A stretch of DNA of 64,000 bases from Anaerophaga thermohalophila DSM 12881 (GTDB lineage: Bacteria > Bacteroidota > Bacteroidia > Bacteroidales > Marinilabiliaceae): positions 30,751-94,750 of the forward strand of contig NZ_AEWI01000024.1 in NCBI RefSeq assembly GCF_000191885.1. Direction: 5' to 3'. This document shows, one piece after another, positions 1 to 8,954 of the stretch. Below the pieces are notes generated by a model. That model made no database searches. It saw only the letters and a list, made by a program, of their open reading frames with translations, and had not been told where the DNA came from. Every line of letters starts with the position of its first letter. The stretch's first letter is position 1. The position numbers and the translations under genes were made by a program.

Positions 1-335
1 AAATGGATGTCTGGCAATATATCTATATGGAGAATATCAAACTGCCATCGCTTTATTTTACACACAAACGTGAAGTTTTCCAACGGGATGGTGTCTGGCT
101 GGCTAAAGCCCCTTTTATGCAGCTTAAAGATGGAGAAAAAGTGGAAGTGCGCGATGTGCGTTGCCGTACCATTGGTGATATGACCTGTACGGGCGTTACT
201 TTATCTACTGCCAATAACATCGAAGATATTATACAGGAAGTAGCAGTAACTCGTGTAACTGAACGTGGAGGAAGAGCCGACGATAAGCGCTCAGATTCTT
301 CTATGGAAGACCGTAAGAGGGAAGGGTATTTTTGA
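1..335 (+). CDS. cysD: Sulfate adenylyltransferase subunit 2, C-terminal part (cut by window edge)
   Basis: The reading frame is open from the left edge and ends in TGA at 333-335, giving about 110 residues. The sequence has the CysD C-terminal hallmarks: a stretch around 'YFTHKREVFQRDG', the 'VRCRTIGDMTCTGV' segment and a basic tail ending 'MEDRKREGYF'. CysD is the PP-loop ATP pyrophosphatase subunit that adenylates sulfate to APS together with the GTPase CysN, which is encoded 127 bp downstream. The N-terminus, including the PP-loop, lies outside the window. Identification rests on sequence resemblance plus the neighbouring cysN. Confidence 0.9.
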   Translation, partial: MDVWQYIYMENIKLPSLYFTHKREVFQRDGVWLAKAPFMQLKDGEKVEVRDVRCRTIGDMTCTGVTLSTANNIEDIIQEVAVTRVTERGGRADDKRSDSSMEDRKREGYF

Positions 336-371
336 GTTCTGGGTTCGGAGTTGTTTTAAATACCCAAAAGT

Positions 372-407
372 GAGTTTGGCAACAAAGATGCTTTTTAGAC
401 CGGGCTC
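372..407 (+). mobile_element. Family A mini-MITE (36 bp) between cysD and cysN
   Basis: A 36-bp element begins GAGTTTGGCAAC and ends GACCGGGCTC. It is flanked by the direct repeat AAAAGT at 366-371 and 408-413. It equals the right end of the 141-bp family A elements seen elsewhere in this window and its two halves are imperfectly complementary. The duplication suggests that this short form itself inserted. Confidence 0.7.
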
Positions 408-462
408 AAAAGTAAATAAACCAATACTGATAATTGGTAATTGATAACTGATAATTGAAAAA

Positions 463-1740
463 ATGAGTGGAAAAGAATCGGGATATTTAGATATGGAGCT
501 TTTGCGGTTTACCACGGCAGGAAGTGTAGACGACGGCAAAAGCACACTAATTGGTCGTTTGTTATTCGATTCCAAGGCCATTTTTGAAGACCAGATGGAG
601 GCCATTGAAAAAGCAAGTTTCCGGTCGGGTGGCGAAAGTGTGAATTTGGCTTTGCTTACCGACGGACTAAAGGCCGAGAGAGAGCAGGGCATTACCATCG
701 ATGTGGCTTATCGTTACTTTGCAACCCCGAAAAGAAAATTCATCATTGCAGATACCCCTGGACATATACAGTACACGCGAAATATGGTGACCGGAGCCAG
801 CACAGCCAATGCTGCAATAATCCTGGTTGATGCCCGGCACGGAGTGCTTGAACAAACACGTAGGCACGCCTATATAGCTTCGCTTCTGCAAATTCCGCAT
901 ATAATAATTTGTGTCAACAAAATGGACCTTGTTGACTACGATGAAGCTGTTTTTGAGCAGATAAAAACCGATATGGAAGATATTTCTTCCAAATTGAGTG
1001 TTAAAGATGTGCGTTATGTCCCCATAAGCGCGCTTGTTGGTGATAATGTAGTTACCCGTTCCAAAAATATGGACTGGTACCAGGGCCCGACACTTATGTA
1101 CCTGCTTGAAAATTTGCACATCGGAAGCGATATTAACCGGGATGATTTCAGATTGCCCGTGCAATATGTCATTCGCCCTCAGTCTAAAGACTTTCCTGAT
1201 TACCGTGGCTATGCCGGGCGTATTGTCAGTGGAAGTCTTAGAGTTGGCGATACCGTAAAAGTGTTACCTTCAGGTTTTACATCAAAAGTTAAATCCATTG
1301 ATTTGTTTACCGAAAGTCTGGAGAAGGCTTTTGCTCCTCAATCTGTTTCTGTAACCCTTGAGGATGAATTAGATATCAGCCGTGGAGATATGCTGGTTAA
1401 AGAGTCTAACGGGCATGGTCCCAAAATCAGCCAGGATATCGAAGTGATGATGTGTTGGTTCAACGACAGAAAAATGATACCGAGAGGTAAATATACGCTG
1501 CGCCATACAACCACCGAAATGAGATGCATGATAAACGAGGTGGAATATAAAATGAATATTAACACCCTCGAAAAGGATACCGATGACCTGGAAGTAGAAA
1601 TGAACGATATTGTGAGGGTGAAGTTGCGTACTACCAAACCCCTGTTTTTCGATTCCTATAATGTCAACAGAAATACCGGTAGTCTTATTCTTATTGATGA
1701 GGGCACCAACGAAACTGTAGCTGCCGGAATGATAGTGTAG
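463..1740 (+). CDS. cysN: Sulfate adenylyltransferase subunit 1 (GTPase)
   Basis: This 425-residue protein is the regulatory GTPase that drives APS formation by CysD in cytoplasmic sulfate activation. All G motifs are visible: GSVDDGKS at 20-27, DTPGH at 97-101, NKMD at 152-155 and SAL at 189-191. EF-Tu-like beta-barrel domains 2 and 3 follow (about 225-425). It is the stand-alone form: there is no C-terminal APS kinase (CysC) extension, and no cysC is in the window. The ATG at 463 follows a spacer carrying a small mobile repeat. A hairpin terminator lies 24 bp after the stop. Confidence 0.95.
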   Translation: MSGKESGYLDMELLRFTTAGSVDDGKSTLIGRLLFDSKAIFEDQMEAIEKASFRSGGESVNLALLTDGLKAEREQGITIDVAYRYFATPKRKFIIADTPGHIQYTRNMVTGASTANAAIILVDARHGVLEQTRRHAYIASLLQIPHIIICVNKMDLVDYDEAVFEQIKTDMEDISSKLSVKDVRYVPISALVGDNVVTRSKNMDWYQGPTLMYLLENLHIGSDINRDDFRLPVQYVIRPQSKDFPDYRGYAGRIVSGSLRVGDTVKVLPSGFTSKVKSIDLFTESLEKAFAPQSVSVTLEDELDISRGDMLVKESNGHGPKISQDIEVMMCWFNDRKMIPRGKYTLRHTTTEMRCMINEVEYKMNINTLEKDTDDLEVEMNDIVRVKLRTTKPLFFDSYNVNRNTGSLILIDEGTNETVAAGMIV

Positions 1741-1763
1741 AAAAAATTTTAATATTTGATGAG

Positions 1764-1797
1764 AACCGTCAATGCCTATGGTGTTGGCGGTTTTTTT
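1764..1797 (+). terminator. Rho-independent terminator of cysDN
   Basis: An inverted repeat (AACCGTCAA with TTGGCGGTT, loop of about 11 nt) is followed by seven T residues. It sits just after the cysN stop codon. Confidence 0.8.
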
Positions 1798-1885
1798 GTG
1801 GGTTTGATTCAACTTCCTGAAAAGTCAGCAAACAGGTAGGAATGTATCGTTCTCGCTATGCAATTGCACAAGATTAATAAACGTT

Positions 1886-1919
1886 AAAACTAAAAAACTA
1901 TTTTGTTTTTTTTAGTTTT
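1886..1919. promoter_or_regulatory. Probable TetR operator (12-bp perfect inverted repeat)
   Basis: AAAACTAAAAAA (1886-1897) and its exact reverse complement (1908-1919) are separated by 10 bp. The palindrome overlaps the -33 box of the promoter of the downstream tetR gene, the expected place for an autoregulatory operator. The sequence is very A/T-rich, so part of the symmetry could be compositional. Confidence 0.6.
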
Positions 1920-1932
1920 CACGCTATTTTTG
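1902..1932 (+). promoter_or_regulatory. Bacteroidota-type promoter for the tetR gene
   Basis: TTTG at 1902-1905, a 19-nt spacer and TATTTTTG at 1925-1932 match the Bacteroidota consensus (TTTG-N19-21-TAnnTTTG) exactly. The expected transcript start is about 1939, 14 nt before the ATG. Confidence 0.75.
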
Positions 1933-1952
1933 AACCGCTCAATAAAAGGAAA

Positions 1953-2582
1953 ATGGAAATTAAGGAAAGAATAATTCAAGGTGCCGGAAAGTTGTTTTTT
2001 GCCCGTGGCATTAAGCGGGTTATAATGGATGAAATAGCATCGGAAGCTGGTGTATCAAAACGTACCATCTATGAAAATTTTGATGATAAAACACAACTTT
2101 TAAAGGAAACCCTCGACTATTTCCAGCATGAGCACGATTGTAATCTCAAAAGAATGACCGAACAAGCTGACAATGTTATTGAAATCATAATTGGGATTTT
2201 GCATTATGGTCTGGAAAGTATTAAAGTGGTAAACCCTCTGTTTATGGAAGACCTGAAGAAATTTTATCCCAACATTTGGGATGAGAGTGTTCGTAAAAGC
2301 CGGGAGTCGGGCCAAATGGAGTTGCAGAGATTATTGGAAAGAGGAAAAAGAGAAGGACTTTTAAGACCGGATATCAACCCGCATCTTGTTGCAAGAATCT
2401 TTTATGAACAAATTACGCTTATTCACAATAATGAAGCATTCCCCATTGATGAATTCCCCCGTAAGGAATTGTTCGAGAATATAGTACTAAATTTTGGTCG
2501 TGGTATTTCCACTCCCAAAGGTGTGGAAATGCTTGAAAAATTATTGTCTGATCCAGATTCGGGAAAGAATGGCCCGGGATAA
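1953..2582 (+). CDS. TetR/AcrR-family transcriptional regulator
   Basis: This 209-residue protein has a TetR helix-turn-helix at about residues 25-46 (core 'MDEIASEAGVSKRTIYENF') followed by a helical ligand-binding domain. It lies directly upstream and in the same direction as the TolC/MFP/RND genes, so it is probably the local repressor of the efflux operon and of itself. The palindrome over its own promoter supports autoregulation. The inducing ligand cannot be told from sequence. Confidence 0.9.
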   Translation: MEIKERIIQGAGKLFFARGIKRVIMDEIASEAGVSKRTIYENFDDKTQLLKETLDYFQHEHDCNLKRMTEQADNVIEIIIGILHYGLESIKVVNPLFMEDLKKFYPNIWDESVRKSRESGQMELQRLLERGKREGLLRPDINPHLVARIFYEQITLIHNNEAFPIDEFPRKELFENIVLNFGRGISTPKGVEMLEKLLSDPDSGKNGPG

Positions 2583-2742
2583 TAGTTTTATCTTAAATCT
2601 GAAAATCTAATGGTTTGTTATTAATAGGATTCTGTATACCAATATCTTGTGTATATCTTAAATCTAACATCTGATAATCTCACCATCTATTGTAATGTTC
2701 TGAGTGTTTAGTAACCTGTTAAAATAGTAAAACCAGTTATTT

Positions 2743-4158
2743 ATGAAAATAATGTTCAGAAAAGTTACCCTTTTACCTGTTATTGTTGCTGTTGTGTTCG
2801 TATTTCCGGGCGCTGGCACAGCACAGGAGGTCTCTGTTGACGATACTTTGCATCTGACTTTGGATAAGGCTCTGGAAATTGCTTTGTCCGAAAACCCGTT
2901 AATTAAAGTGGCAGATAAAGAGATTGAAAAAGTGGACTATTCCCGTAAAGAAGCATGGGCGGGATTAATTCCTTCGATTTCGGCGGAAGGAAGTTACAGC
3001 AGAAATGTTAAAAAGCCCGTTTTGTTCCTATCCGAAGATATGGCAGGTGGTTTAGGTGGCGGTAGTTCAACCATTGAAATAGGGTCGGACAACAGTTATT
3101 CCGCAGCTATCAGTGCTGCAATGCCACTTTTTAATATGTCGCTTTTTAAGAGTATCCAGATGACCGATGTGGAGATGAAAAGCGCTTTGGAATCAGCACG
3201 CCAATCACGGATTAATATGATTAATGAAGTGAAAAAGGCTTACTATAATTGCTTGCTGGCCAACGATTCCTATAATGTAATGTTTCGAAGTTTGCAAAAT
3301 GCAAGAGAAAATTACGAAAACATTCGAAGGATGTTTGATCAGGGAGCTGCGGCAGAATATGATGTTATACGTTCTGAAGTTCAGGTACGAAATCTTGAAC
3401 CTTCGCTGACAGAAGCAAAAAACGGACGTAAAGTATCTGCTTTAATGCTGAAAATTCTTCTTGGGATCGACAGTGACATCCCGCTGGGTTTTGACGAAAA
3501 TCTTGAGGCTTTTAAAGAATTGATAGAAGGAATGCCTTCTGCTCCGGACCAGGATTTATCCAACAACTCCGATATCAGGCAACTGGATATTCAGAAATTA
3601 CAACTTGACAAACAGTTTGAGCTGACCAGAGCCCAACGTTTTCCGACGCTTTCAGCGTTTATTAATTACCAGTTTCAAACGCAGGCCAACCATTTTCGAT
3701 TCGACGACTATCAATGGGCAACCCCGATTGTTGCAGGTTTGCAGTTGCAAATACCCATATTCAGCGGTTTCTCAAAACGGTACCAGGAAAAACAGGTGGA
3801 AGTAAGTATGGAACAGCTGAAATATCAACGCGAAAATGTTGAACGTCAGGTATCGGTATCTGTATTGAATGCCTACTCTTCCATGGAGGCAGCCGCGCAA
3901 AAAATCGAGTCGGCCAGGGTGGCTGTACGTCAGGCAGGACGTGGATACGAAATTTCTCAGGCCCGTTACCAAACCGGAGCTGGTACGCTGTTGGAACTGA
4001 ACGACGCCGAAGTTGCTCTGACACAAGCCCGTCTGAATTTAAACCAGGCTCGTTTCGATTTTCTTACGGCACGTGCCGAATATGAAAAAACACTGGGGAC
4101 AAATCTGCCTGAATTTGCCGAATTGCCGGGATCATCGGAAGAGACTGGCATGGAGTAG
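2743..4158 (+). CDS. TolC-family outer-membrane efflux protein
   Basis: This 471-residue protein starts with a signal peptide (about 1-27, cleavage near 'AGTAQE'). Two outer-membrane-efflux repeats rich in coiled-coil heptads follow (roughly 35-240 and 265-460), with the usual 'LDKALEIALSENP' opening and an 'ARYQTGAGTLLELNDAEVAL' stretch in the second repeat. It would form the trimeric outer-membrane channel of the tripartite pump encoded downstream. The gap to the membrane-fusion gene is 59 bp, consistent with one operon. Confidence 0.92.
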   Translation: MKIMFRKVTLLPVIVAVVFVFPGAGTAQEVSVDDTLHLTLDKALEIALSENPLIKVADKEIEKVDYSRKEAWAGLIPSISAEGSYSRNVKKPVLFLSEDMAGGLGGGSSTIEIGSDNSYSAAISAAMPLFNMSLFKSIQMTDVEMKSALESARQSRINMINEVKKAYYNCLLANDSYNVMFRSLQNARENYENIRRMFDQGAAAEYDVIRSEVQVRNLEPSLTEAKNGRKVSALMLKILLGIDSDIPLGFDENLEAFKELIEGMPSAPDQDLSNNSDIRQLDIQKLQLDKQFELTRAQRFPTLSAFINYQFQTQANHFRFDDYQWATPIVAGLQLQIPIFSGFSKRYQEKQVEVSMEQLKYQRENVERQVSVSVLNAYSSMEAAAQKIESARVAVRQAGRGYEISQARYQTGAGTLLELNDAEVALTQARLNLNQARFDFLTARAEYEKTLGTNLPEFAELPGSSEETGME

Positions 4159-4217
4159 CTTTGATTTCTCAGATGTCTGATAAGAATGTAACCATTTAAC
4201 CTTTAAAATATATATCA

Positions 4218-5246
4218 ATGAACGCAATAAGTTTGAAAAATACTTCCCGCATTTTATCGATTGTTCTTTTCAGTGGTCTGTTAGCTTGTTCGGGACCATC
4301 TAAAGAAGAAGAAGAGAGCGGAACCAGAAAAGTAAAAACCGCTTTTTCGGGGATAGAAAATGTTAAACAGGATATGGATTTTACGGGGAACGTTGTCCCT
4401 TTTGAAAAAAATATTATCAGTCCTTCTATGCAGCTTCGAATTCAGAAAATATTCGTGGATGTGGGCGATGCTGTGAAAAAGGGTCAATTGCTGGTGCAAA
4501 TGGATCCGGCTCAGTTGTTTCAGACTGAAGTGCAATTGAATAACCTTGAAAAAGAATATGCCCGTCTTGATACACTTTACAAGACCGGAAGTGTTTCCGA
4601 ACAGCAGCTTGATCAAATGAAGACTGAACTGGACGTGTTGCGAACCAATTACCAGAATCTTAAGGAAAATACCCGTCTGTTGTCTCCAATCAACGGTGTA
4701 GTTACTGAGCGTAACTTTGAAGACGGAGATATGTACAATATGGCTGCAGGAGCAGGAATTCTTACTGTCATGCAAATTGATCCTGTTCAGGTCGACATTA
4801 ATGTACCGGAACGGTATTTCCCGGCTGTTGTTGAGAACATGGCCGTTTCCATGCAACTGGATGTTTATCCCGACACTTCTTTTGCAGGCCGGGTCTTCCT
4901 GAAGCATCCTACTATTGATCCTGCAACCAGGACTTTTACGGTTGAAACCATATTCCCCAACAAAGAACAACTAATACGTCCCGGAATGTTTGGCCGTGTT
5001 AATATCGTTTTCGAGACTCTCGAAAGAGTGACTGTCCCTGATCTGGCAGTTCAGCGGCAGCAGGGAACCAACGACTCTTATGTGTTTGTGGTAAAAGACG
5101 GGAAAGTAACACGGAAAGAGGTTAAGTTAGGACGAAGAGTGGATGATTTTTATGAAGTAATCAGCGGTTTGGATGAAGGAAAAGAAGTTGTTGTAGAAGG
5201 TCATACAGGACTTCTTGAAGGAACACCTGTCGAGGTGATCCAATAA
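4218..5246 (+). CDS. RND efflux periplasmic adaptor (membrane-fusion lipoprotein)
   Basis: This 342-residue protein has a lipobox LLAC with the acylated Cys at 24, so it should be anchored by lipid on the periplasmic side. HlyD/AcrA-type order follows: a biotinyl-lipoyl half ('KIFVDVGDAVKKGQLLVQMD'), a short alpha-hairpin (about 105-140), a second lipoyl half, a beta-barrel domain and a membrane-proximal domain. It bridges the RND pump and the TolC-like channel encoded on either side. The short hairpin is typical of Bacteroidota adaptors. Confidence 0.92.
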   Translation: MNAISLKNTSRILSIVLFSGLLACSGPSKEEEESGTRKVKTAFSGIENVKQDMDFTGNVVPFEKNIISPSMQLRIQKIFVDVGDAVKKGQLLVQMDPAQLFQTEVQLNNLEKEYARLDTLYKTGSVSEQQLDQMKTELDVLRTNYQNLKENTRLLSPINGVVTERNFEDGDMYNMAAGAGILTVMQIDPVQVDINVPERYFPAVVENMAVSMQLDVYPDTSFAGRVFLKHPTIDPATRTFTVETIFPNKEQLIRPGMFGRVNIVFETLERVTVPDLAVQRQQGTNDSYVFVVKDGKVTRKEVKLGRRVDDFYEVISGLDEGKEVVVEGHTGLLEGTPVEVIQ

Positions 5247-5304
5247 CATTCCGGGTTACTGTGTGTTCATACATTATATTGCGAATCTGATAATACATTA
5301 AGAA

Positions 5305-8300
5305 ATGAGTATATACGAAACGGCGGTAAAGAAACCCATTTCAGTAATACTGATATTTACAGGGGTCATTATTATGGGGCTTTTCTCATTAAGGTATTTG
5401 CCTATTGATCTCTTTCCGGAAATTGATCCCCCCATTATAAGTGTTTTCACGTTTTACGAGGGAGCCAGTGCTGCCGATATTGAAACCAATGTAACCCGCA
5501 TTTTGGAAAATAATCTGAATACGGTTAACAATCTGAAAGAACTTACATCGGTTTCAAAAGACAATACCTCGTTGGTTTTGTTGGAATTTGAGTGGGGAAC
5601 TAATCTTGATGAGGCAGCCAACGATATCCGTGATGCTATTGGACGGGTCGAGACATTTTTGCCCGATGGCGTTGAGAAACCCGTTATTTTTAAGTTCAGC
5701 ACGAGCATGATTCCCATCATGGTTTTGTCGGCTACTGCCGATGAGAGTTATCCTGCCTTGTCAAAAATTCTGGATGACGGAGTGGTTAACCCGCTTAACA
5801 GAATCGAAGGCGTTGGCGCCGTCGCTTTATCGGGCGGGCCGGAACGTGAGATTCAGGTAACTGTTGATCCGCGAAAACTTGAGGCTTACAACATGAGTGT
5901 TGAGCAGATAGGTTCGGTCATCGGTCAGGAGAATCTTAACATGCCCGGCGGGGAACTGGACATCGGAAGCCATACTTACCCGGTTCGTGTTGAAGGAGAA
6001 TTTAAGACCAGCGATGAAATAAAACACCTGGTTTTAGGATATTTTAACGGGAAACCGGTGAAAATGATGGATGTGGCTACCGTGAAAGATACGCTTGCCG
6101 AAATGACTATTGATGAGCGAAGTAACGGAAAAGTAGGGGCCCGTATTGTGATTCAAAAGCAGTCGGGGGCCAATTCCGTCCAGATAGCAAATCAGGTGAG
6201 AGAGCGACTGCCCGAATTGATGCGAAACCTTCCGCCTGATATTCAGATTAATACAGTGGTCGATACCTCCGAATTTATCGTAAACTCGATTAGCAGTCTG
6301 TCTAATACTGTAATGTATGCCGGCATATTCGTTGTTTTGGTGGTATTGTTTTTCCTGGGACGCTGGCGTGCTACATTTATTATTATCCTTACGATTCCGG
6401 TATCACTGATTGTTTCGTTCATTTACCTGTATGCAACCGGTAATACTTTGAATATTATTTCGCTTTCTTCACTTTCGATTGCCATCGGAATGGTGGTTGA
6501 TGATGCCATTGTGGTGCTGGAAAATATTACACGGCACATCGAACGGGGAAGTTCGCCGCGCGAAGCAGCTATTTACGGTACCAATGAAGTGGGCCTGGCC
6601 GTTGTAGCCACCACTTTAGCGGTTGTTGCAGTATTTTTCCCATTGACACTTGTTCAGGGGTTGAGCGGAATAATGTTCCGCCAGCTGGGGATGATTGTTA
6701 CGTTGGTTGTTACCGTTTCTACATTGGCTGCACTTACGTTGACACCAATGCTTTCCTCTCAGATATTACGGTTGATGCCCCCGCGCAAACCGGGTTTTTC
6801 CAAAGCTGTATTTGGTACTATTGAGAATTGGTTAACTAAATTGGACAATTTTTATGAGAAAACGCTTGGATGGGCCGTTAAGCACCGTGCATTCGTGGTG
6901 GTAATTTCTATTGTTATTTTTGGAGCCAGTATTTCATTGATTTCAGTAGTTGGAACAGAGTTTATTCCTCCGTCCGATAATGCCCGTATAGAAGCAACCG
7001 TTGAGTTGCCCATGAACCTGAGACTTGAAAAGACCAAAGAGGTGGCCCGTCAGATTGAAAAAATATGGCAGGAGAAATATCCTGAAATAGAAGTTATTTC
7101 TACCAGTGCAGGTGTGGCCGACGAGAGTAACATATTTTCTGCGTTTGGCGAAAACGGATCTCATATCATTAATTTTACCTTGCGTCTGTCGAACAGCACC
7201 GAAAGAGAAAGAGATATATATCTGATTGGCGACCTGATGCGGAATGATCTGAAGGCGATTCCAATTGTTAAAGACTTTTCCGTTTCGCCAGGTGGTAGCG
7301 GAGGCGGTATGGGAAGTGGTGCCAGTACGGTGGAGGTCATCATCTCCGGATACGACCTTGATGTAACCGGTGAACTCAGCGAAAAAGTTGCTGACAAGAT
7401 GGAAGAAATGGAGGGTTTACGTGATGTGGAAATAAGCCGGGAGGACCCTAAAACGGAATATCAGCTCGTACTCGACAGAGAAAAACTGGGAATGCACGGG
7501 TTAAATACCGCTACCGTTGCCACGGCTATGCGTAATCGTATAAACGGGCTTATAGCAGCGCAGTACCGCGAAGGTGGAGATGAATACGATATCAGGGTAC
7601 GATTTGCAAAACCTTTCCGTAAGTCGATTGAATCTATTGAAAATATTCTTGTGTACAATCAACAAGGTCGTGCTATTCGAATTGGTGAACTGGGCAAGGT
7701 GGTAGAATTTACTGCTCCGCTTTCCATAGAACGTCGCAACCGGCAGCGTGTCATTACTGTTACCGGGTCTTTGTATCAGGCCTCTATTACCGATGTAGTG
7801 AATGAAATTAATAAATATATAGATGAAATTGGAATCCCTCAGGGTGTCGGTATTGATATTGGCGGAACAGCCGAGGACCAGCAGGAGTCTTTTGCTGATC
7901 TTAGTTTATTGCTCGTGCTGGTTATTATTCTGGTATACATCGTGATGGCATCGCAATTTGAATCTCTTCGTTCACCGTTTATCATCATGCTCACTTTGCC
8001 GTTTGCTTTTACCGGGGTATTTCTTGCCCTTTTCATTACAGGAACCACACTTAACCTGATATCAATGATTGGAGGTGTGATGTTGGTTGGTATTGTTGTG
8101 AAAAACGGAATTGTACTCATCGACTACATCAATTTGTTGCGCGACCGGGATATGTCGTTGATACAGGCTGTCGTCGCCGGTGGTAAATCCAGACTTCGAC
8201 CTGTGCTGATGACCACCCTGACAACCATTCTGGGTATGCTACCGCTGGCAATAGGTATTGGTGAAGGTGCCGAAATCTGGCGCCCTATGGGTGTGTCCAT

Positions 8301-8427
8301 TATTGGCGGACTTACGATCTCAACAATGATTACATTGATTCTGATGCCGGTGGTTTACACTATGTTTGGAGCCAATCGTCTGAAGAGTGAACGCAGACGG
8401 ATTGCAAAAATTGAAGAAAGTATATAA
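5305..8427 (+). CDS. RND multidrug efflux transporter (AcrB/HAE family)
   Basis: This 1040-residue inner-membrane pump has the RND 12-TM, duplicated plan, with a first TM at 13-31 followed by a large porter loop. The TM4 aspartate pair is at D399-D400 ('GMVVDDAIVVLENI') and the partner lysine is at K933 ('GIVVKNGIVLIDY'), marking a proton-driven pump. A Gly-rich loop around residue 665-675 resembles that of other Bacteroidota pumps. The residue pattern is of drug/amphiphile exporters rather than CusA-type metal pumps, but the substrate is not determinable. It is the third gene of the tolC-mfp-rnd operon. Confidence 0.94.
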   Translation: MSIYETAVKKPISVILIFTGVIIMGLFSLRYLPIDLFPEIDPPIISVFTFYEGASAADIETNVTRILENNLNTVNNLKELTSVSKDNTSLVLLEFEWGTNLDEAANDIRDAIGRVETFLPDGVEKPVIFKFSTSMIPIMVLSATADESYPALSKILDDGVVNPLNRIEGVGAVALSGGPEREIQVTVDPRKLEAYNMSVEQIGSVIGQENLNMPGGELDIGSHTYPVRVEGEFKTSDEIKHLVLGYFNGKPVKMMDVATVKDTLAEMTIDERSNGKVGARIVIQKQSGANSVQIANQVRERLPELMRNLPPDIQINTVVDTSEFIVNSISSLSNTVMYAGIFVVLVVLFFLGRWRATFIIILTIPVSLIVSFIYLYATGNTLNIISLSSLSIAIGMVVDDAIVVLENITRHIERGSSPREAAIYGTNEVGLAVVATTLAVVAVFFPLTLVQGLSGIMFRQLGMIVTLVVTVSTLAALTLTPMLSSQILRLMPPRKPGFSKAVFGTIENWLTKLDNFYEKTLGWAVKHRAFVVVISIVIFGASISLISVVGTEFIPPSDNARIEATVELPMNLRLEKTKEVARQIEKIWQEKYPEIEVISTSAGVADESNIFSAFGENGSHIINFTLRLSNSTERERDIYLIGDLMRNDLKAIPIVKDFSVSPGGSGGGMGSGASTVEVIISGYDLDVTGELSEKVADKMEEMEGLRDVEISREDPKTEYQLVLDREKLGMHGLNTATVATAMRNRINGLIAAQYREGGDEYDIRVRFAKPFRKSIESIENILVYNQQGRAIRIGELGKVVEFTAPLSIERRNRQRVITVTGSLYQASITDVVNEINKYIDEIGIPQGVGIDIGGTAEDQQESFADLSLLLVLVIILVYIVMASQFESLRSPFIIMLTLPFAFTGVFLALFITGTTLNLISMIGGVMLVGIVVKNGIVLIDYINLLRDRDMSLIQAVVAGGKSRLRPVLMTTLTTILGMLPLAIGIGEGAEIWRPMGVSIIGGLTISTMITLILMPVVYTMFGANRLKSERRRIAKIEESI

Positions 8428-8430
8428 TAA

Positions 8431-8587
8431 GGTTTTGAGTTTCGAGTTCGGAGTTCAGGGTTCAGAGTTAAAGTTTTAACTCAAAACTCAAAACCCAGAA
8501 CTTAAAACCCAAAACTCAGAACCCAAAACTCAGAACCCAAAACCCAAAACTCAGAACTCGAAACTCGAAAACTCGTAAACTCAAAAC
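8431..8587. repeat. Degenerate 7-8-mer tandem array with opposed halves
   Basis: The spacer between the RND gene and the P-II-like gene consists of GAGTTC/GAGTTT-type units that switch, near 8478, to their complements (AACTCAAAACCC-type units). The array is therefore also a large imperfect palindrome. It contains no gene. It may affect read-through into the P-II-like gene. Confidence 0.65.
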
Positions 8588-8596
8588 ATTATAGTT

Positions 8597-8890
8597 ATGA
8601 AAACAGTATTTATTGTATATAATCAGGCGCTAACCGAGAAAGTTGAGCACGTTCTTGATAAGCTCTCCATTCGCGGTTATTCACGATGGCCTCAGGTTCA
8701 GGGACGGGGTACTAAAAACGGAGAACCCCACCAGGGTACACATACCTGGCCCGCCATGAATGAGGCCATACTTACAGTTATTGAAGAATCCGGAATTAAA
8801 GAATTAATGGAACATCTGAATCATCTCAATGATAATGCAGAAATGCAGGGACTCAGAGCCTTTATCTGGGATGCTGAAGTGGGCGTCTGA
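8597..8890 (+). CDS. P-II-like small regulatory protein
   Basis: This 97-residue protein fits the beta-alpha-beta ferredoxin-like fold of P-II/GlnB relatives: a first strand 'KTVFIVYNQ', a helix, a loop with Gly/His/Trp in the T-loop position ('GRGTKNGEPHQGTHTWP'), a second helix and a last strand. The uridylylated T-loop tyrosine of GlnB is not evident. It follows the RND gene on the same strand; related proteins are known next to transporters. A role as a sensor of pump activity or metabolic state is inference. Confidence 0.65.
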   Translation: MKTVFIVYNQALTEKVEHVLDKLSIRGYSRWPQVQGRGTKNGEPHQGTHTWPAMNEAILTVIEESGIKELMEHLNHLNDNAEMQGLRAFIWDAEVGV

Positions 8891-8900
8891 CAATTATGAA

Positions 8901-8946
8901 CACAACAAAAAACGGGATGCCATCTGGCATCCCGTTTTTTGTTGTG
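8901..8946. terminator. Bidirectional terminator
   Basis: A near-perfect palindrome has arms CACAACAAAAAACGGGATGCC and its complement around a 4-nt loop. The A/T-rich outer parts give a T-run on both strands. It separates the rightward P-II-like gene from the leftward outer-membrane protein gene. Confidence 0.9.
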
Positions 8947-8954
8947 TTTTTTAT

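Noticed and set aside
4281..4970. 229-codon antisense frame in the membrane-fusion gene
   Set aside because: Shadow frame of a clearly coding gene with a lipobox and HlyD/AcrA motifs on the plus strand.
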